Shown here in pieces: positions 1 to 13,170 of a DNA stretch of 64,000 nt. The stretch spans positions 124,001 through 188,000 of the forward strand of contig NZ_JBAHUQ010000002.1 in the NCBI RefSeq assembly GCF_036689865.1. The letters run 5' to 3'. Source of the DNA: Magnetococcus sp. PR-3. Its GTDB lineage: Bacteria > Pseudomonadota > Magnetococcia > Magnetococcales > Magnetococcaceae. Below the pieces are notes generated by a model that was given only the letters and a program-made list of their open reading frames with translations, made no database searches and was not told the origin of the DNA. Both the position numbers and the translations under genes were made by a program. Position 1 is the stretch's first letter, and each line of letters opens with the position of its first letter.

Positions 1-600
1 GTTGTGACCACAAGCCACGCTGTGGCCGGTGGTATGATCAAGCCTTGGGAGTGGGTCCAAAAACGAGATACCGTTAAAAATACAGACGGTACCCCTTTGC
101 AGTTTGAACCCAAAGGCCAACCTGATCCACACCCAGAAGTGGATGATATCACTAAATATCCTCGCTGTCCCTATTGTGGGATGAGCCGACACATGTGGAA
201 CCATAGCCGACACCTGATCCACTACAGTGATGGCCTAGCCGATGGGACCTGCTCTCTTCATTGTGCCTCAGTCAGTTTAAGTTTGAACCTGGACCGGGTA
301 CCCAAAGCGATCTATGCCGCTGATTTTGGTGCCAAAGGTAAAATGAAACCCCTCATCAACATTGACCATGCTTTTTATCTCATCGGTTCCCAACTACGCG
401 GCACCATGAGCACCACCAGTAAAATGGCCTTTCAAAATGAAACATCCGCCAACAGGGCCCATGAGAACTATGGTGGAAAATTGGCCAAGTTTAATGAAGC
501 ACTGACCCAGAGCTATCTGGATATGGCCAACGATACCATCATGATCCGTAAGCGTCGGGAGAAGATGCGTCAGAGTCATATGGGCATGAAACATCACTAA
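1..600 (+). CDS. nosL: NosL-like copper-binding protein (5' end probably outside the window)
   Basis: NosL proteins bind Cu(I) and help mature nitrous oxide reductase. The reading frame is open from base 1; a GTG at 4 could be a start, but the family normally has an N-terminal lipoprotein signal that is missing here, so the gene probably begins to the left. About residues 52-60 show the family CPYCGM motif, followed by HYSDG and CSLHC, and later YLIGS and G-T-M-S, all typical of NosL. The C-terminus is rich in Met and His (SHMGMKHH), a plausible metal-binding tail. A second NosL-like gene follows 62 bp downstream. The family call is firm; the link to N2O respiration is inferred, because no nos gene other than these two is visible. 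Confidence 0.8.
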   Translation, partial: VVTTSHAVAGGMIKPWEWVQKRDTVKNTDGTPLQFEPKGQPDPHPEVDDITKYPRCPYCGMSRHMWNHSRHLIHYSDGLADGTCSLHCASVSLSLNLDRVPKAIYAADFGAKGKMKPLINIDHAFYLIGSQLRGTMSTTSKMAFQNETSANRAHENYGGKLAKFNEALTQSYLDMANDTIMIRKRREKMRQSHMGMKHH

Positions 601-609
601 ACTTTATTT

Positions 610-649
610 GCCCCCCTTACGCTTCACCTCAAGGGGGGCAAGCTTTTTA
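610..649 (+). terminator. Intrinsic terminator or intercistronic hairpin between the two nosL genes
   Basis: GCCCCCCTT (610-618) pairs perfectly with AAGGGGGGC (631-639), followed by AAGCTTTTT. It lies just upstream of the ribosome binding site (AGGAG, 651-655) of the next gene, so it may either end the first transcript or act as a read-through or stability element in one operon. Confidence 0.75.
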
Positions 650-662
650 TAGGAGCCCGTTT

Positions 663-1172
663 ATGCACAAACGTTTATGGATCATCCTAAGCTTTTGCAT
701 GGTGTTGCTTACGGTAACGACGGCACAAGCCCAACACGCCCCTATCTTAAAAACCGTCACACCCGCCAGGGGTGATACCTGCCCTGTATGCGGTATGTTT
801 GTGGCCAAATATCGATCATGGATCGCAACGGTTCAGTATAAGGATGGTCATGCTCATCATTTTGATGGCGCCAAAGATCTGTTTAAATATCTTAGAAATC
901 TAAAAAAATATGCCCCACACCATCAGGCTGAAAATCAACAGCTTATCTCTGTGACAGAGTATTATGACCTGCAATCCATCGATGCCCTACAAGCGTGGTA
1001 TGTGGTTGGTTCCGATGTCTTAGGCCCTATGGGTCATGAACTGATACCCTTTGCCAATCGTGCCGATGCACAAACCTTTATGCAGGACCACAAAGGTGTA
1101 CGTATTGTACAACCGCATCAGATCCAACCCAAACTGCTTAAACAGTTGGACCAAGGTCTGTTTAAACCCTAA
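663..1172 (+). CDS. NosL family protein with signal peptide
   Basis: A second, diverged NosL-like protein of 169 residues. Residues 1-23 form a signal peptide (hydrophobic ILSFCMVLLTVTTA, cleavage after AQA), so the protein is exported. DTCPVCGM near residues 38-45 is the copper-binding motif of NosL, followed by a DGHAHHFDG segment, a YVVGSDVLGPMG segment and F-ANRADAQTF, the usual order in the family. AGGAG precedes the ATG by 7 bases. It may be a periplasmic copper carrier paired with the first NosL. The exact partner is unknown. Confidence 0.8.
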   Translation: MHKRLWIILSFCMVLLTVTTAQAQHAPILKTVTPARGDTCPVCGMFVAKYRSWIATVQYKDGHAHHFDGAKDLFKYLRNLKKYAPHHQAENQQLISVTEYYDLQSIDALQAWYVVGSDVLGPMGHELIPFANRADAQTFMQDHKGVRIVQPHQIQPKLLKQLDQGLFKP

Positions 1173-1648
1173 ACATTATAATCCGACCGATCTATTTTGT
1201 TCCGGTTGGATCTTTTACCCATACTGCATCTGTAAGCATGGTGTGTCGGTTGATGCTCTCACGCATGATGGCCACCTATCACCTTTGCCATAAGCCACTG
1301 CACACCCCTGTTTATATCGGTTCACAAAGGTATTTCTCTTGTCAGAACAGAGGATCCTTACCTAAGAAGCTAAAGTATGTCGAGCATGGGTCTATACAAC
1401 GACCCTAACCTTTATATACCCCTTGACCGTAGAACAACATTCACCCAACCCTATCAGTAAATATATGGAAATCTGTATATTGTGTAAACAGTTAGACATA
1501 CACTAAATATCGTTATTTATTCTTGGGATGATTCATCTTTTTAACAAATAAGTTTGTCATCCATATCATATGTAACGTACCATAACAGCCATAAAGGCGG
1601 TGTTACAGCACCCCACTACCCCTATACATAGAGTGAGAGTCGTCCATC
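1173..1648. other. Intergenic region, no gene seen
   Basis: A stretch of 476 bases between nosL2 and the hemerythrin gene. It holds a terminator-like hairpin at its left edge. From about 1440 to 1600 it turns AT-rich, as expected of a promoter region for the hemerythrin gene. I could not pick a convincing -35/-10 pair, and no open frame looks coding. Confidence 0.5.
1181..1216 (+). terminator. Weak terminator after the second nosL
   Basis: ATCCGACCG (1181-1189) pairs with CGGTTGGAT (1203-1211) with one G-U pair, followed by CTTTT. It sits 9 bases after the stop codon. The T tract is short, so efficiency is uncertain. Confidence 0.45.
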
Positions 1649-2218
1649 ATGAGTGAGGTTGAGCAGCTATCACTGGCACAATGGGAAGGGGCTTTTACCT
1701 CAGATCGAGCACTACCTGATCATCTTTACGACCAGGATATTATCTGGTCAGAGGATCTGGTTTTGGGCCTTGATGTACTGGATCGTGACCATAAAGTTCT
1801 GGTCTGCATGATCCGCTGTCTTTTGGGTGACTGTGATATGCCCACCCAATATGGGTTTGACCAAATCACCATCCATGGTCTGTTTACCCATCTCTTAAGC
1901 TTTACCCAGTTTCATCTACAACGGGAAGAAGCTTTAATGGCCCATGCCAACTACCCCAACTATCTCCGTCACCAGCAGGAACATCAGCTGATCATGCGGG
2001 AAGTACAGAACATTGCCAGCAGTTACCATAAACATCCAGATCCAGCGATCATTCAGACTTTGGGACAAAAATTTCGTGTCTGGCTGTTTGGTCACATTCT
2101 TGGGGATGACCGCAGCTTTGTAAACCATGTTAAACACTCAGGGTTAGATCCAAAAACCTTTCCACCCAGCCCGGTCCAAGCCCCCCATTTTGCCCGAAAT
2201 TTAGACCTGATACCTTAG
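1649..2218 (+). CDS. Bacteriohemerythrin
   Basis: An oxygen-binding di-iron protein of 189 residues. All seven expected iron ligands can be placed: H48 (in LDVLDRDHK), H89-x3-E93 (FHLQREE), H108-x3-H112 and H149-x4-D154 (WLFGHILGDD). The spacing matches single-domain bacteriohemerythrins. A 32-residue N-terminal extension precedes the family's first Trp and a Pro-rich tail follows the fold. Such proteins store or deliver O2 to respiratory or methane enzymes, or sense O2 for chemotaxis. It is transcribed alone, with the giant sensor kinase 170 bp downstream in the same direction. No SD of note is seen before the ATG. Confidence 0.93.
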   Translation: MSEVEQLSLAQWEGAFTSDRALPDHLYDQDIIWSEDLVLGLDVLDRDHKVLVCMIRCLLGDCDMPTQYGFDQITIHGLFTHLLSFTQFHLQREEALMAHANYPNYLRHQQEHQLIMREVQNIASSYHKHPDPAIIQTLGQKFRVWLFGHILGDDRSFVNHVKHSGLDPKTFPPSPVQAPHFARNLDLIP

Positions 2219-2390
2219 ATCGTTTGTATAGGGATCATCCGCCTGCTTTTATCCCCCCATGGCTGTTACCATCTTTCGCCCTCCCAACCTGCTAAAGGTA
2301 TGATACCTTTTGAGGTGGTTATATTTATGGGCAAGGTTAGGTGTATCACACATCCCAACCCAGCCCATTTTCCAGGTTGGGGTCCCACCA

Positions 2391-5300
2391 ATGGGTTTTT
2401 CTAGACTGTATCATCTCTCTATCTGCTTGATTTGGATCACACTTGCCATGGCAACAGCGGTTCCAGCTGATGCACAAGCAGAGCGTGAGATTGGTGTCAT
2501 TAACATTGGCGTTTTGGCCATGCGTGGTGAGCAACAAGCGATCAAACAGTGGAAGGCAACCGCTCGCTATTTGGATGGGAAAGTTCCTGGCCAAGCCTTT
2601 GAAATTATTCCCATGCCTTTTGACCAAGTTGATACACTGCTTCAACAGAAGATGTTGGATTTTATTATCGTCAACCCGGCCCTTTACGCCCGCATGGCCA
2701 AAAAACATGATCTACAGCGGATGCTAACGCTGAAAAAAAAGCTCATTACAGGGGATGTAGTTGAACGCTTTGGGTCGGTTATCTTTACACGCAATGGACC
2801 GGCCACCCCAAACCGCCTTGCCGATCTACCCAACTACCGCCTTGCTGCTGTAGACCCAAACTCCTTGGGTGGCTGGATTATGGCCAAGCGGGAGATGCTC
2901 GAAGAGAGTGTCGAAGCTGAACAGCTCTCCAACACCCAATTTCTAGGAACCCACGATGCTGTTATCCATGCGGTACTGGATGGCACAGCAGATGTTGGGG
3001 TGGTGCGCACCGGTCTACTGGAGAGCGTCAGTCGAGAAAAAGCGTTAGATCTAAATCTGTTTAAAGTTATAAAAAGTGAGGCGGTTGAACCTTTTCCTCT
3101 ACGGGTCAGTAGCCGCCTTTACCCTGAGTGGCCTTTTGCCCGTCTGCCCCATGTGCATGACCGTATTGCTAAACTGGTTTCCATCTCCTTACTGAAACTA
3201 CGCGCCAAACATAGTGCCGCTCAAGCGGCCCGTATTTATGGTTGGGATTTTGCGGGGGATTATGATCTGGTGAGTGAGACCTTGGCCATTACAGATGGCA
3301 AAGTTCTTAAACAGAAGCCGTTGGTACTACCCACCGCGGTTACCTTTGATCAAACCGGCTTTTTAATACAAAAAGCTGCCCTCTTTTTTGCCCTTATTTT
3401 TTTACTGATTATTCTCTGGTGGTTTATCCGTGGTCGCCCAACCCAGTTAACGTTGCGTGAGACCCTCATGTTGGTTGGGGTGGTCTTTGCTGGCTTACTG
3501 ATCTCCAATGGAGCTTTTGTCTCCATGTTGTTAGAGGGTCAAAAACAGCAGTCTGAGATTGAAGCCCACAAATATGCCTCACTTAATCTGGCACTGGAGC
3601 TTAAACAATCCTCGGATGATCTCACCCGTATGGCCCGAACCTTTGCGGTCACCGCCAAACCGATTTATGAAAACTACTTTAACGCCATTATTAAGATGCG
3701 GGATGGCCACATTCCTCACCCTGAACACTATAGTCTCAGTTATTGGGATCTCATTTTGGCCGGTGTTCGACAGCGGGATCAGAAGGGGCCTCAATATAAC
3801 CTTGAGGAACGTATGACCAAACTGGGCTTGTCTGACGAAGAACGCGCCAAGATCGAGCAGGCCAAAGTGGCGTCAGACACATTAATTGCGTTTGAAGCAA
3901 CGGCCATGAACGCTGTAAAAGGTCTGTTTAAAGATGCTCAAGGTGGGTATACCAAAAAGGGTAAACCCAACCTTAAAATGGCCCGAGACCTATTGCATGG
4001 GGATGATTATCACCATACAAAATCCCGTATTGTGGCGCCTATTAGTGACTTTTTTACCCTATTAACATGGCGCACCACCCAGGAGCTAAACAAAGTACGG
4101 GCCCGCAATAAAGCCATTATCACAGGTATTACCCTACTGACCGGATTAACCATCCTCTTTACCCTCTACATTTTTTTCCTTTTACGTCGCCGTATTATCG
4201 CACCCCTTGCCATTTTACAAGCGGGTGCGCAGACCATTCAAAATGGCCAATACACCCACCAAATTGGCTACCAAGCCAAGGATGAAATGGGCGATCTAGC
4301 TGTAAGCTTTAATGCCATGGCCAGCAGTATTGCCCACCATACAGACCGCATGCGCAGTATTATCGATACCGCCATTGATGGCATTATTGTGATTGATACC
4401 CAAGGGTTTGTGCATGAGTTCAGTCCGGCTGCTGAACGTATTTTTGGCTATACCAAAGCTGAAATGATGGGGAAAAAGATCAATCAATTAATGCCCTCAC
4501 CCCATCAACAGGATCATGATGCCTATATGGCCCGCTATCTGGATGGGGGGGAAGCACATATTCTGAATCAACTGCGTGAAGCCGTTGGTCTATCCAAAGA
4601 TGGGCAGACCTTCCCCCTTGACCTCTCTGTTGCTGAAGCTTGGATCCATGGGGAGCGCTACTTTACCGGTATTGTACGGGATATCACCGCCCGAAAAAGA
4701 ATTGAGGAGCAGGTTCGAGAATCCGAACGAAACTTCCGCTCCATCATTGAGAACGTCAATAACATTATCTACCGCTTAACCCTGGGCGGACACTTTAGCT
4801 ATGTCTCCCCAAACTGGACTGAACTATTGGGGCACGACACCGAAGCGATCACCGGTCAGTCCTTCATGCATTTCATCCATCCAGAAGATCTGGAACAGTG
4901 CCAAACAGCCCTGCAACAGTTGATGCGAACCGGGCAGAAACAGAACACCATTCAATACCGGATTAAACATCAGAATGGTCACTACCGCTGGCACATGTCC
5001 AATGTTGCCCCGGTCATGGATGATGTAGGGCAGATCATCCATGTTCTAGGCAGTGCCTATGATATTACCGAAGAGCGGGCTGCTTCCGACCGTTTGCAAC
5101 GCACAGCCCGTTATCAAAATGGTGTGGCCCTGGCGTCAGCAGCGCTATTGGATAACCGAGGTGCCGCAACCTGTATAACCACGGCATTGGATCATTTGGC
5201 AGCCTGTAGTGAAGTTACCCGGGTTACCCTGGTAGAAAACCATGGGGATAATCTGACCAAGCCCTTACAGATGCAGCATCTCTACGAGAGTAGCTCACAA

Positions 5301-8093
5301 GGGATGCGGGTTGTACGTAAAGCCACCAAATATCAGGATGGTTTTGAACGTTGGCAAACACTACTAAGCCGGGGTGAGCTTATTCACGGTCCGGTTTCTC
5401 AGCTTCCCCCAGATGAACAACCCCGCTTACAGGCCTGCGAACTCCAATCCATTTTGGTCATCCCCATTGAAGTAGAGGGTCGCTGGTGGGGCTTTATGGC
5501 ATTTGATGAAACCCGAGAACCCAGAGTGTGGTTTGATGATGAGATCAACATGCTAACCACTGCTGCGGCCATCATGGGTGGTTTTTTAACCCAAACCCAG
5601 CTTAAAGAAGAGCTGGTCACAGCCATGCAAGCAGCCGAGGCGGCCACCCAGGCGAAAAGTGATTTTTTGGCCAACATGTCTCACGAAATCCGCACACCGA
5701 TGAACGCTATTATCGGTATGTCACATCTCACCCTACAGACCCAATTGACCAGCCGACAACGTAACTATGTCTCTAAGGTACACCGTTCGGCTGAATCGTT
5801 ATTAGGTATCATCAACGACATTCTGGACTTTTCAAAAATTGAAGCCGGCAAGCTGGATATGGAGAAGGTAGACTTCCACTTGGAGGATGTTTTTGACAAT
5901 CTAGCTAACCTTGTCGGCTTAAAGGCTGAGGAAAAAGGTCTGGAGTTGCTGTTTGATAACGATCGCAACATACCCACCGCATTGATTGGGGATCCCTTAC
6001 GCCTTGGTCAGATCCTGACCAACTTGGGTAATAACGCGGTTAAGTTTACCGAAACAGGTGAAATTGTTATCCAAACCCGTCTTCAATCCCAACAGGATGG
6101 ACAGATCACTCTACACTTTACGGTACGTGATACCGGCATAGGCATGACCCCGGAACAGCAAGCCAAGTTGTTTCAATCCTTCAGTCAGGCGGATGCATCC
6201 ACCACCCGTAAATATGGAGGAACGGGCTTAGGCTTAACCATCTCTAAAAAGCTATCTGAGATGATGGGTGGACGCATTTGGGCCACCAGTGAAGCAGGGG
6301 TTGGCAGCGCTTTTCAATTTACCGCGCAATTGGGTGTCCAGATTAACCCAGCCGTACGTTATGAAGTGGATGAAGCCGCCTTGGCCGGTTTAAAGGTATT
6401 GGTGGTGGATGACAATGCCAGTGCTCGGGAGATACTTTCGGATATGGCCCGTAATTTTGGCCTGCATGTGGAGCTGGCTGAGAGTGGTCGCCAAGCATTA
6501 CAAGCCATTGAAGCTGCTGAAAAGGCCAACCACCCCTTTGATCTTGTCTTTACCGACTGGCAGATGCCCGAGCTCTCTGGTGTGGCTTGTGTGAAAGAGC
6601 TACAAGGTGGCCACCTAAATACCATTCCATCCGTTATTATGGTAACCGCTTATGGTAAGGATGAGGCTTTAAAAGAGGCGCAGCATCAGGGGGCGAATCT
6701 GGATGCCATCCTCACCAAACCGGTCACAGCCTCGACACTGCTTGATGCCGTGGCGGAATCCTTAGGGCGGGGGCTTGTCCGCCGTGAGGGCAACAGCCGG
6801 GCGCATATCAACAGTGGTGAGTCTGAAGCAGCCCAAATACGTGGTGCCCAGGTTCTGCTGGTTGAGGATAATGAGATCAACCAAGAGCTCGCCCTTGAGC
6901 TGCTGGCCAATGGGGGGGTGCAGGCTGATCTAGCCACCAATGGGCAAGAAGCGGTACAGATGGTGACCGACACAAGCTATGACGGTGTATTGATGGACCT
7001 ACAAATGCCGATCATGGATGGTTTTACAGCGACACAGCAGATCCGTCAGCATGCACAATTCAAAGATCTGCCCATCATCGCAATGACAGCCAACGCCATG
7101 GCAGGGGATCGTGAGAAGGTGATCGCAGCGGGCATGAATGATCACATTGCCAAGCCCATTAATGTCCGGGAGATGTTTGCCACCATGGCCAAATGGATCA
7201 CCCCTTCCGGTGAAGCCATTTCGGTACAGACAAGCACAGATACAACACCACAACCTGACCTGCCCCAGCTACCGGGTATTGATACCGATGCAGGGTTGGC
7301 CACCACCCAAAACAACCCCAAACTCTACCGTCGACTCTTGGGTAAGTTCTTGGATAATCAGGAAGATTTTGAACAACAATTCCGCCATGCCTGTCAACAG
7401 GATGATCCCCAGGAACCGACCCGTTGTGCCCATACTTTAAAAGGGGTCGCCGGTAACCTCGGTGCCAAAGAGGTCCAAAAGGCGGCGGCCATTTTAGAAG
7501 ATGCCTGCTTACAAGGTGAGAGTGGAACACAGCTGGAAGCGCCGCTACAACAGCTGTTAGTTGTTTTACACCCGGTTATTCAAGGCTTACAGCAGTTGCA
7601 AGAGACCCAGCATGCACCCACGACAACGCCTCAGGTAGACCCTGTTGTGTTAAAACCGCTTTTAGAAAAAATTCAGGCGCAACTGGAAGAGGATGACAGT
7701 GGTGTTATTGAAGATCTAGAGCAGGTCGAAGCCCTGGTAACAGGATCCCCCCTATACGCCCCCTTGGTTGACGTGATGGAAGCGGCCCAGAACTACGATT
7801 TTGATGAAGCGCTGGAGCACCTGCCCAAACTTTTAAGTGCGCTTACTCAAGCAGCTACCCCAGACCACACCGCGCAGATTGAAGAGCTCATGACACAGTT
7901 AGCCGTCAGGTTAGAGGAGGATGATACTGAAGCCACCGAGCTGGCTGAGCAGCTGCAACCTCTGCTGAATAGCACCCAGCAAACGTTGCTGCAACGTGTG
8001 ATACAAGCCATTGAGGTTTATGATTTTGAGGCGGCTTTGGATGCCCTAAATACGGTGCGGCAAACCTTGACGGTAGAAACCGAGTTGGCCTAA
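2391..8093 (+). CDS. Giant hybrid sensor histidine kinase with PhnD-like sensor domain
   Basis: A membrane phosphorelay protein of about 1900 residues. A TTG at 2310 would add 27 residues, but the ATG at 2391 starts directly on a signal peptide ([11 protein letters not shown]...ADAQA), so I prefer it. Order from 2391: periplasmic PhnD/phosphonate-type binding domain (35-310), membrane segments near 326-346 and 358-382, a second extracytoplasmic region, a membrane segment at 575-598, HAMP (600-650), two PAS domains (650-890), GAF (900-1067), HisKA with its phospho-His in [11 protein letters not shown] (about 1097), HATPase with DTGIGM and GTGLGL, receivers with Asp in TDWQMPE and [10 protein letters not shown], and Hpt with HTLKGVAG (His about 1681). 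It ends in two copies of an acidic helical module. All phosphorelay residues are present. The ligand is unknown; oxyanions or other small solutes are possible. Confidence 0.95.
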   Translation: MGFSRLYHLSICLIWITLAMATAVPADAQAEREIGVINIGVLAMRGEQQAIKQWKATARYLDGKVPGQAFEIIPMPFDQVDTLLQQKMLDFIIVNPALYARMAKKHDLQRMLTLKKKLITGDVVERFGSVIFTRNGPATPNRLADLPNYRLAAVDPNSLGGWIMAKREMLEESVEAEQLSNTQFLGTHDAVIHAVLDGTADVGVVRTGLLESVSREKALDLNLFKVIKSEAVEPFPLRVSSRLYPEWPFARLPHVHDRIAKLVSISLLKLRAKHSAAQAARIYGWDFAGDYDLVSETLAITDGKVLKQKPLVLPTAVTFDQTGFLIQKAALFFALIFLLIILWWFIRGRPTQLTLRETLMLVGVVFAGLLISNGAFVSMLLEGQKQQSEIEAHKYASLNLALELKQSSDDLTRMARTFAVTAKPIYENYFNAIIKMRDGHIPHPEHYSLSYWDLILAGVRQRDQKGPQYNLEERMTKLGLSDEERAKIEQAKVASDTLIAFEATAMNAVKGLFKDAQGGYTKKGKPNLKMARDLLHGDDYHHTKSRIVAPISDFFTLLTWRTTQELNKVRARNKAIITGITLLTGLTILFTLYIFFLLRRRIIAPLAILQAGAQTIQNGQYTHQIGYQAKDEMGDLAVSFNAMASSIAHHTDRMRSIIDTAIDGIIVIDTQGFVHEFSPAAERIFGYTKAEMMGKKINQLMPSPHQQDHDAYMARYLDGGEAHILNQLREAVGLSKDGQTFPLDLSVAEAWIHGERYFTGIVRDITARKRIEEQVRESERNFRSIIENVNNIIYRLTLGGHFSYVSPNWTELLGHDTEAITGQSFMHFIHPEDLEQCQTALQQLMRTGQKQNTIQYRIKHQNGHYRWHMSNVAPVMDDVGQIIHVLGSAYDITEERAASDRLQRTARYQNGVALASAALLDNRGAATCITTALDHLAACSEVTRVTLVENHGDNLTKPLQMQHLYESSSQGMRVVRKATKYQDGFERWQTLLSRGELIHGPVSQLPPDEQPRLQACELQSILVIPIEVEGRWWGFMAFDETREPRVWFDDEINMLTTAAAIMGGFLTQTQLKEELVTAMQAAEAATQAKSDFLANMSHEIRTPMNAIIGMSHLTLQTQLTSRQRNYVSKVHRSAESLLGIINDILDFSKIEAGKLDMEKVDFHLEDVFDNLANLVGLKAEEKGLELLFDNDRNIPTALIGDPLRLGQILTNLGNNAVKFTETGEIVIQTRLQSQQDGQITLHFTVRDTGIGMTPEQQAKLFQSFSQADASTTRKYGGTGLGLTISKKLSEMMGGRIWATSEAGVGSAFQFTAQLGVQINPAVRYEVDEAALAGLKVLVVDDNASAREILSDMARNFGLHVELAESGRQALQAIEAAEKANHPFDLVFTDWQMPELSGVACVKELQGGHLNTIPSVIMVTAYGKDEALKEAQHQGANLDAILTKPVTASTLLDAVAESLGRGLVRREGNSRAHINSGESEAAQIRGAQVLLVEDNEINQELALELLANGGVQADLATNGQEAVQMVTDTSYDGVLMDLQMPIMDGFTATQQIRQHAQFKDLPIIAMTANAMAGDREKVIAAGMNDHIAKPINVREMFATMAKWITPSGEAISVQTSTDTTPQPDLPQLPGIDTDAGLATTQNNPKLYRRLLGKFLDNQEDFEQQFRHACQQDDPQEPTRCAHTLKGVAGNLGAKEVQKAAAILEDACLQGESGTQLEAPLQQLLVVLHPVIQGLQQLQETQHAPTTTPQVDPVVLKPLLEKIQAQLEEDDSGVIEDLEQVEALVTGSPLYAPLVDVMEAAQNYDFDEALEHLPKLLSALTQAATPDHTAQIEELMTQLAVRLEEDDTEATELAEQLQPLLNSTQQTLLQRVIQAIEVYDFEAALDALNTVRQTLTVETELA

Positions 8094-8105
8094 CCCACCT
8101 TCGGC

Positions 8106-10784
<2,679 letters not shown>

Positions 10785-10799
10785 GGTGTGCAACCCTTA

Positions 10800-11462
10800 C
10801 TAAAAGGCCGACAGAATGACTTCCAGCTCCTGTTTGAGGCGTTGCATGGCCTGAGCCGAAAAGAGCAACACCACAAAACCACTGAGTGTGTGCTGTTGCA
10901 GCTCCTCATCACTGGTTTTAAAGTCCATCATCAACACAAAGGCCCGCTCATCTTCATTGTTACTCTGTGCCATTAGCAGATCCCGCTGTGCCGCCAAATG
11001 GGATGAGACATCCAACAGAAAACGGCTGGACCCTTTTAAAAACTCTGCCGCCTCAAACTCAAAGTCCAAGGTCATCATCTGGGTAAAACTCTCCAGAAAA
11101 GCATTGATGATGACATTACCGACATCCTGCAGCGTCTCTTGCTCCAGCTCCGTCAAGACATCCAAAGGCATATCATCACTGAGCAGGGTTCGCACCAGCT
11201 CCAGGGATTCAGCACCTGGAAAGATCAACAATGCGGTGCCGGTCAGCTCCCCGCGGAAGTTCTGGCGGATAGCCACCAGCTTCTCTTCCTCATTATCCAC
11301 CAGCATACGGGTAGCCTGCTCATACGGTACCACCGTTAAACGGGGCAGCGAGAGCATCACCTCATTATCTACCATCTCACTCAAAGAACTGGCCGCTTTA
11401 CCCAAACCCATATTAAAAAATTCTTTAAGGGCGTCCTCTTCCAGTTCACTCAGTTTAAACAC
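10800..11462 (-). CDS. cheC: CheC-like chemotaxis phosphatase / adaptation protein
   Basis: CheC-family proteins dephosphorylate receiver domains such as CheY-P. The first family motif, D-x3-E-x2-N-x22-P, is intact near residues 10-41 (DALKEFFN ... SLP). The second site is degenerate: E-x3-D-x2-N occurs in ETLQDVGN, but the proline 22 residues further on is Ala. The protein of 220 residues is typical in length. The GTG start lies 7 bases after AAGGA. Its place just before the hybrid kinase suggests that it acts on that kinase's receivers or on a local receiver rather than on flagellar CheY alone. The assignment is solid; the target is inferred. Confidence 0.85.
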   Translation of the reverse strand: MFKLSELEEDALKEFFNMGLGKAASSLSEMVDNEVMLSLPRLTVVPYEQATRMLVDNEEEKLVAIRQNFRGELTGTALLIFPGAESLELVRTLLSDDMPLDVLTELEQETLQDVGNVIINAFLESFTQMMTLDFEFEAAEFLKGSSRFLLDVSSHLAAQRDLLMAQSNNEDERAFVLMMDFKTSDEELQQHTLSGFVVLLFSAQAMQRLKQELEVILSAF

Positions 11463-11640
11463 AGGGGGATCCTTCTCGACAGCTCGATAAACACACGGTA
11501 CGTGGTAGATGTAAGGGGCCGTTCTCTGGTCTTTGGCATAGAGTATACCCAGCCAAACTTAAATGGGTAACCCTTCAAACCCCTATGGCTTATCTTTGGT
11601 ATGTTTACGCGCCAAACCTATGGTTTAAAATCTACTCTCA

Positions 11641-12048
11641 TCAAGGTTGGTTACGACTAAACATTCTTTGATGTTCCTGCCAGTTTTCCATGACCTTTTT
11701 TTGGATTTCCGGATACGGGGTGTCTTTGTTCAGGTAGTAACGCGCACCCTCCATTAAGCAGGCTTCCCACACTTCAGGATGTTTCACCGATGTGAGCATA
11801 ATCACGCAGGCATTGGGATCATCACCCATAATGGCTTTTAAAGTCTCCACACCATTGAGTACCGGCATTTCAATGTCACAGAGCACAATATCCGGTTTTA
11901 GCGCCTGGTACATCTCCAGCCCTTTTTGACCATTCTCTGCTTGGCCAACAACGGTAAACCCATGTTCGGTAAAAGCTTTGCTGTACATCAAACGTAGCGC
12001 ATAATCATCATCAATCAACAAGATCCGAATCTGATCATTACTAGACAT
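11641..12048 (-). CDS. Single-domain response regulator (CheY-like)
   Basis: A stand-alone receiver of about 135 residues. The acidic pocket LLIDDDY, the phospho-acceptor Asp in VLCDIEMPVLNG, the Thr/Ser in IMLTSVKHPE and the Lys in YYLNKDTPYPE are all present. There is no output domain. A GTG at 12057 would add three residues; ATG at 12048 follows a purine-rich GGGTGGGA stretch and is preferred. It lies 36 bp after the REC-histidine kinase gene, which probably phosphorylates it. The CheC-like gene begins 178 bp further downstream on the same strand. Confidence 0.92.
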   Translation of the reverse strand: MSSNDQIRILLIDDDYALRLMYSKAFTEHGFTVVGQAENGQKGLEMYQALKPDIVLCDIEMPVLNGVETLKAIMGDDPNACVIMLTSVKHPEVWEACLMEGARYYLNKDTPYPEIQKKVMENWQEHQRMFSRNQP

Positions 12049-12084
12049 ACTTCCCACCCCCGATAAGTGGTTGTTTATCTGCTG

Positions 12085-13164
12085 TTAAGCCTGGAGCAAA
12101 ACGGTAAAGATTGCCCCTTCACCCGCATGACTTTCCACACGAATATGCCCGCCGTGGGCATCCACAATCTTTTTAACAATGGAGAGACCTAAACCGGTAC
12201 TCTTCTCATGCCCTGTCGGCTGGGCACTGAGTTTTTGGAAGGTACCAAAAAGCTTGGTCTTATCCTCTTCGGACAATCCTGGGCCTTCATCCTGCACAGC
12301 CAGAAAGATGGTATCGTTCTCTTGGCCTGTTCCCACGGTAATGTGACTACCTGGTGGGCTGAACTTAATGGCATTGCTGATCAAGTTATCGATCACCTGG
12401 ATCATACGGTCTGTATCAAAAGCAAAGGTAGGCACCGGACCGGGCACCATCTCGATGGTGGAGCTCTTTTTCTTGGCGGCCATCTGTAACAGCCGCACGC
12501 GGCTCTGTACCAGCGCGGAAAAATCACCCGGCTGAAGCTTTAATTCAAACGTGCCGCTCTCAATAACCGAAACATCCAGTAGATCATTGAGCAGGGTTAG
12601 CATCTGCCCACTCACATTATGGATGGTGGTAATAAACTCGGTGTTCTCCTCTTTGGAAAGCGGCATATGCAGCATCATATCCGATAAGCCATTAATGGAA
12701 CTTAACGGGTTGCGCAGATCATGGGCAGCCATACCCAGAAAGCGGTTTTTCAAGGCATTGAGATCCATCAACTGCCGTTTTTGCTGTTGGAGATGAAGAT
12801 GGGTCTGTACACGCGCCAAGACCACCTGTGTATTAAATGGTTTACGGATAAAATCAACCGCACCCACCTCCAAGCCACGGGTTTCATCCTCAACGCGATC
12901 CATCCCCGTTACAAAAATAACAGGGATATCCTTGGTGCGAAGATTCTGTTTAAGCTCCGTGCAGACCTCAAAGCCATCCATCTCCGGCATCATGATATCC
13001 AGCAAAACAAGGTCTGGTGGGGGCTCCACCATCACCCGTTTCAGGGCTTGGGCACCACTTTTGGCAACCAGGGTTTTGTAATCCTTGGCAAGCAGGTCGA
13101 CCAGTATATCGATGTTACTCTTCTCATCATCCACAATGAGAATCTTAGCTTTTACAGCATCCAT
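12085..13164 (-). CDS. Receiver-histidine kinase protein
   Basis: A cytoplasmic protein of 359 residues with a receiver first (acidic pocket ILIVDDEK, Asp in LLDIMMPEMDG, Lys in FIRKPFN) and then a HisKA domain (AAHDLRNPLSSING, His about 147) and HATPase (NAIKFS, DEGPGL, STGLGLSIV). In such REC-kinase fusions the receiver usually gates the kinase. It starts 6 bp after the REC-GGDEF gene and is followed at 36 bp by the lone receiver, so the three genes form one operon. The two N-terminal receivers are very similar to each other (ILIVDDEK, NIDIL/NLDIL, AKSGVQ/AKSGAQALKR), which points to gene duplication with exchange of output domains. Confidence 0.95.
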   Translation of the reverse strand: MDAVKAKILIVDDEKSNIDILVDLLAKDYKTLVAKSGAQALKRVMVEPPPDLVLLDIMMPEMDGFEVCTELKQNLRTKDIPVIFVTGMDRVEDETRGLEVGAVDFIRKPFNTQVVLARVQTHLHLQQQKRQLMDLNALKNRFLGMAAHDLRNPLSSINGLSDMMLHMPLSKEENTEFITTIHNVSGQMLTLLNDLLDVSVIESGTFELKLQPGDFSALVQSRVRLLQMAAKKKSSTIEMVPGPVPTFAFDTDRMIQVIDNLISNAIKFSPPGSHITVGTGQENDTIFLAVQDEGPGLSEEDKTKLFGTFQKLSAQPTGHEKSTGLGLSIVKKIVDAHGGHIRVESHAGEGAIFTVLLQA

Positions 13165-13170
13165 CAGTGG

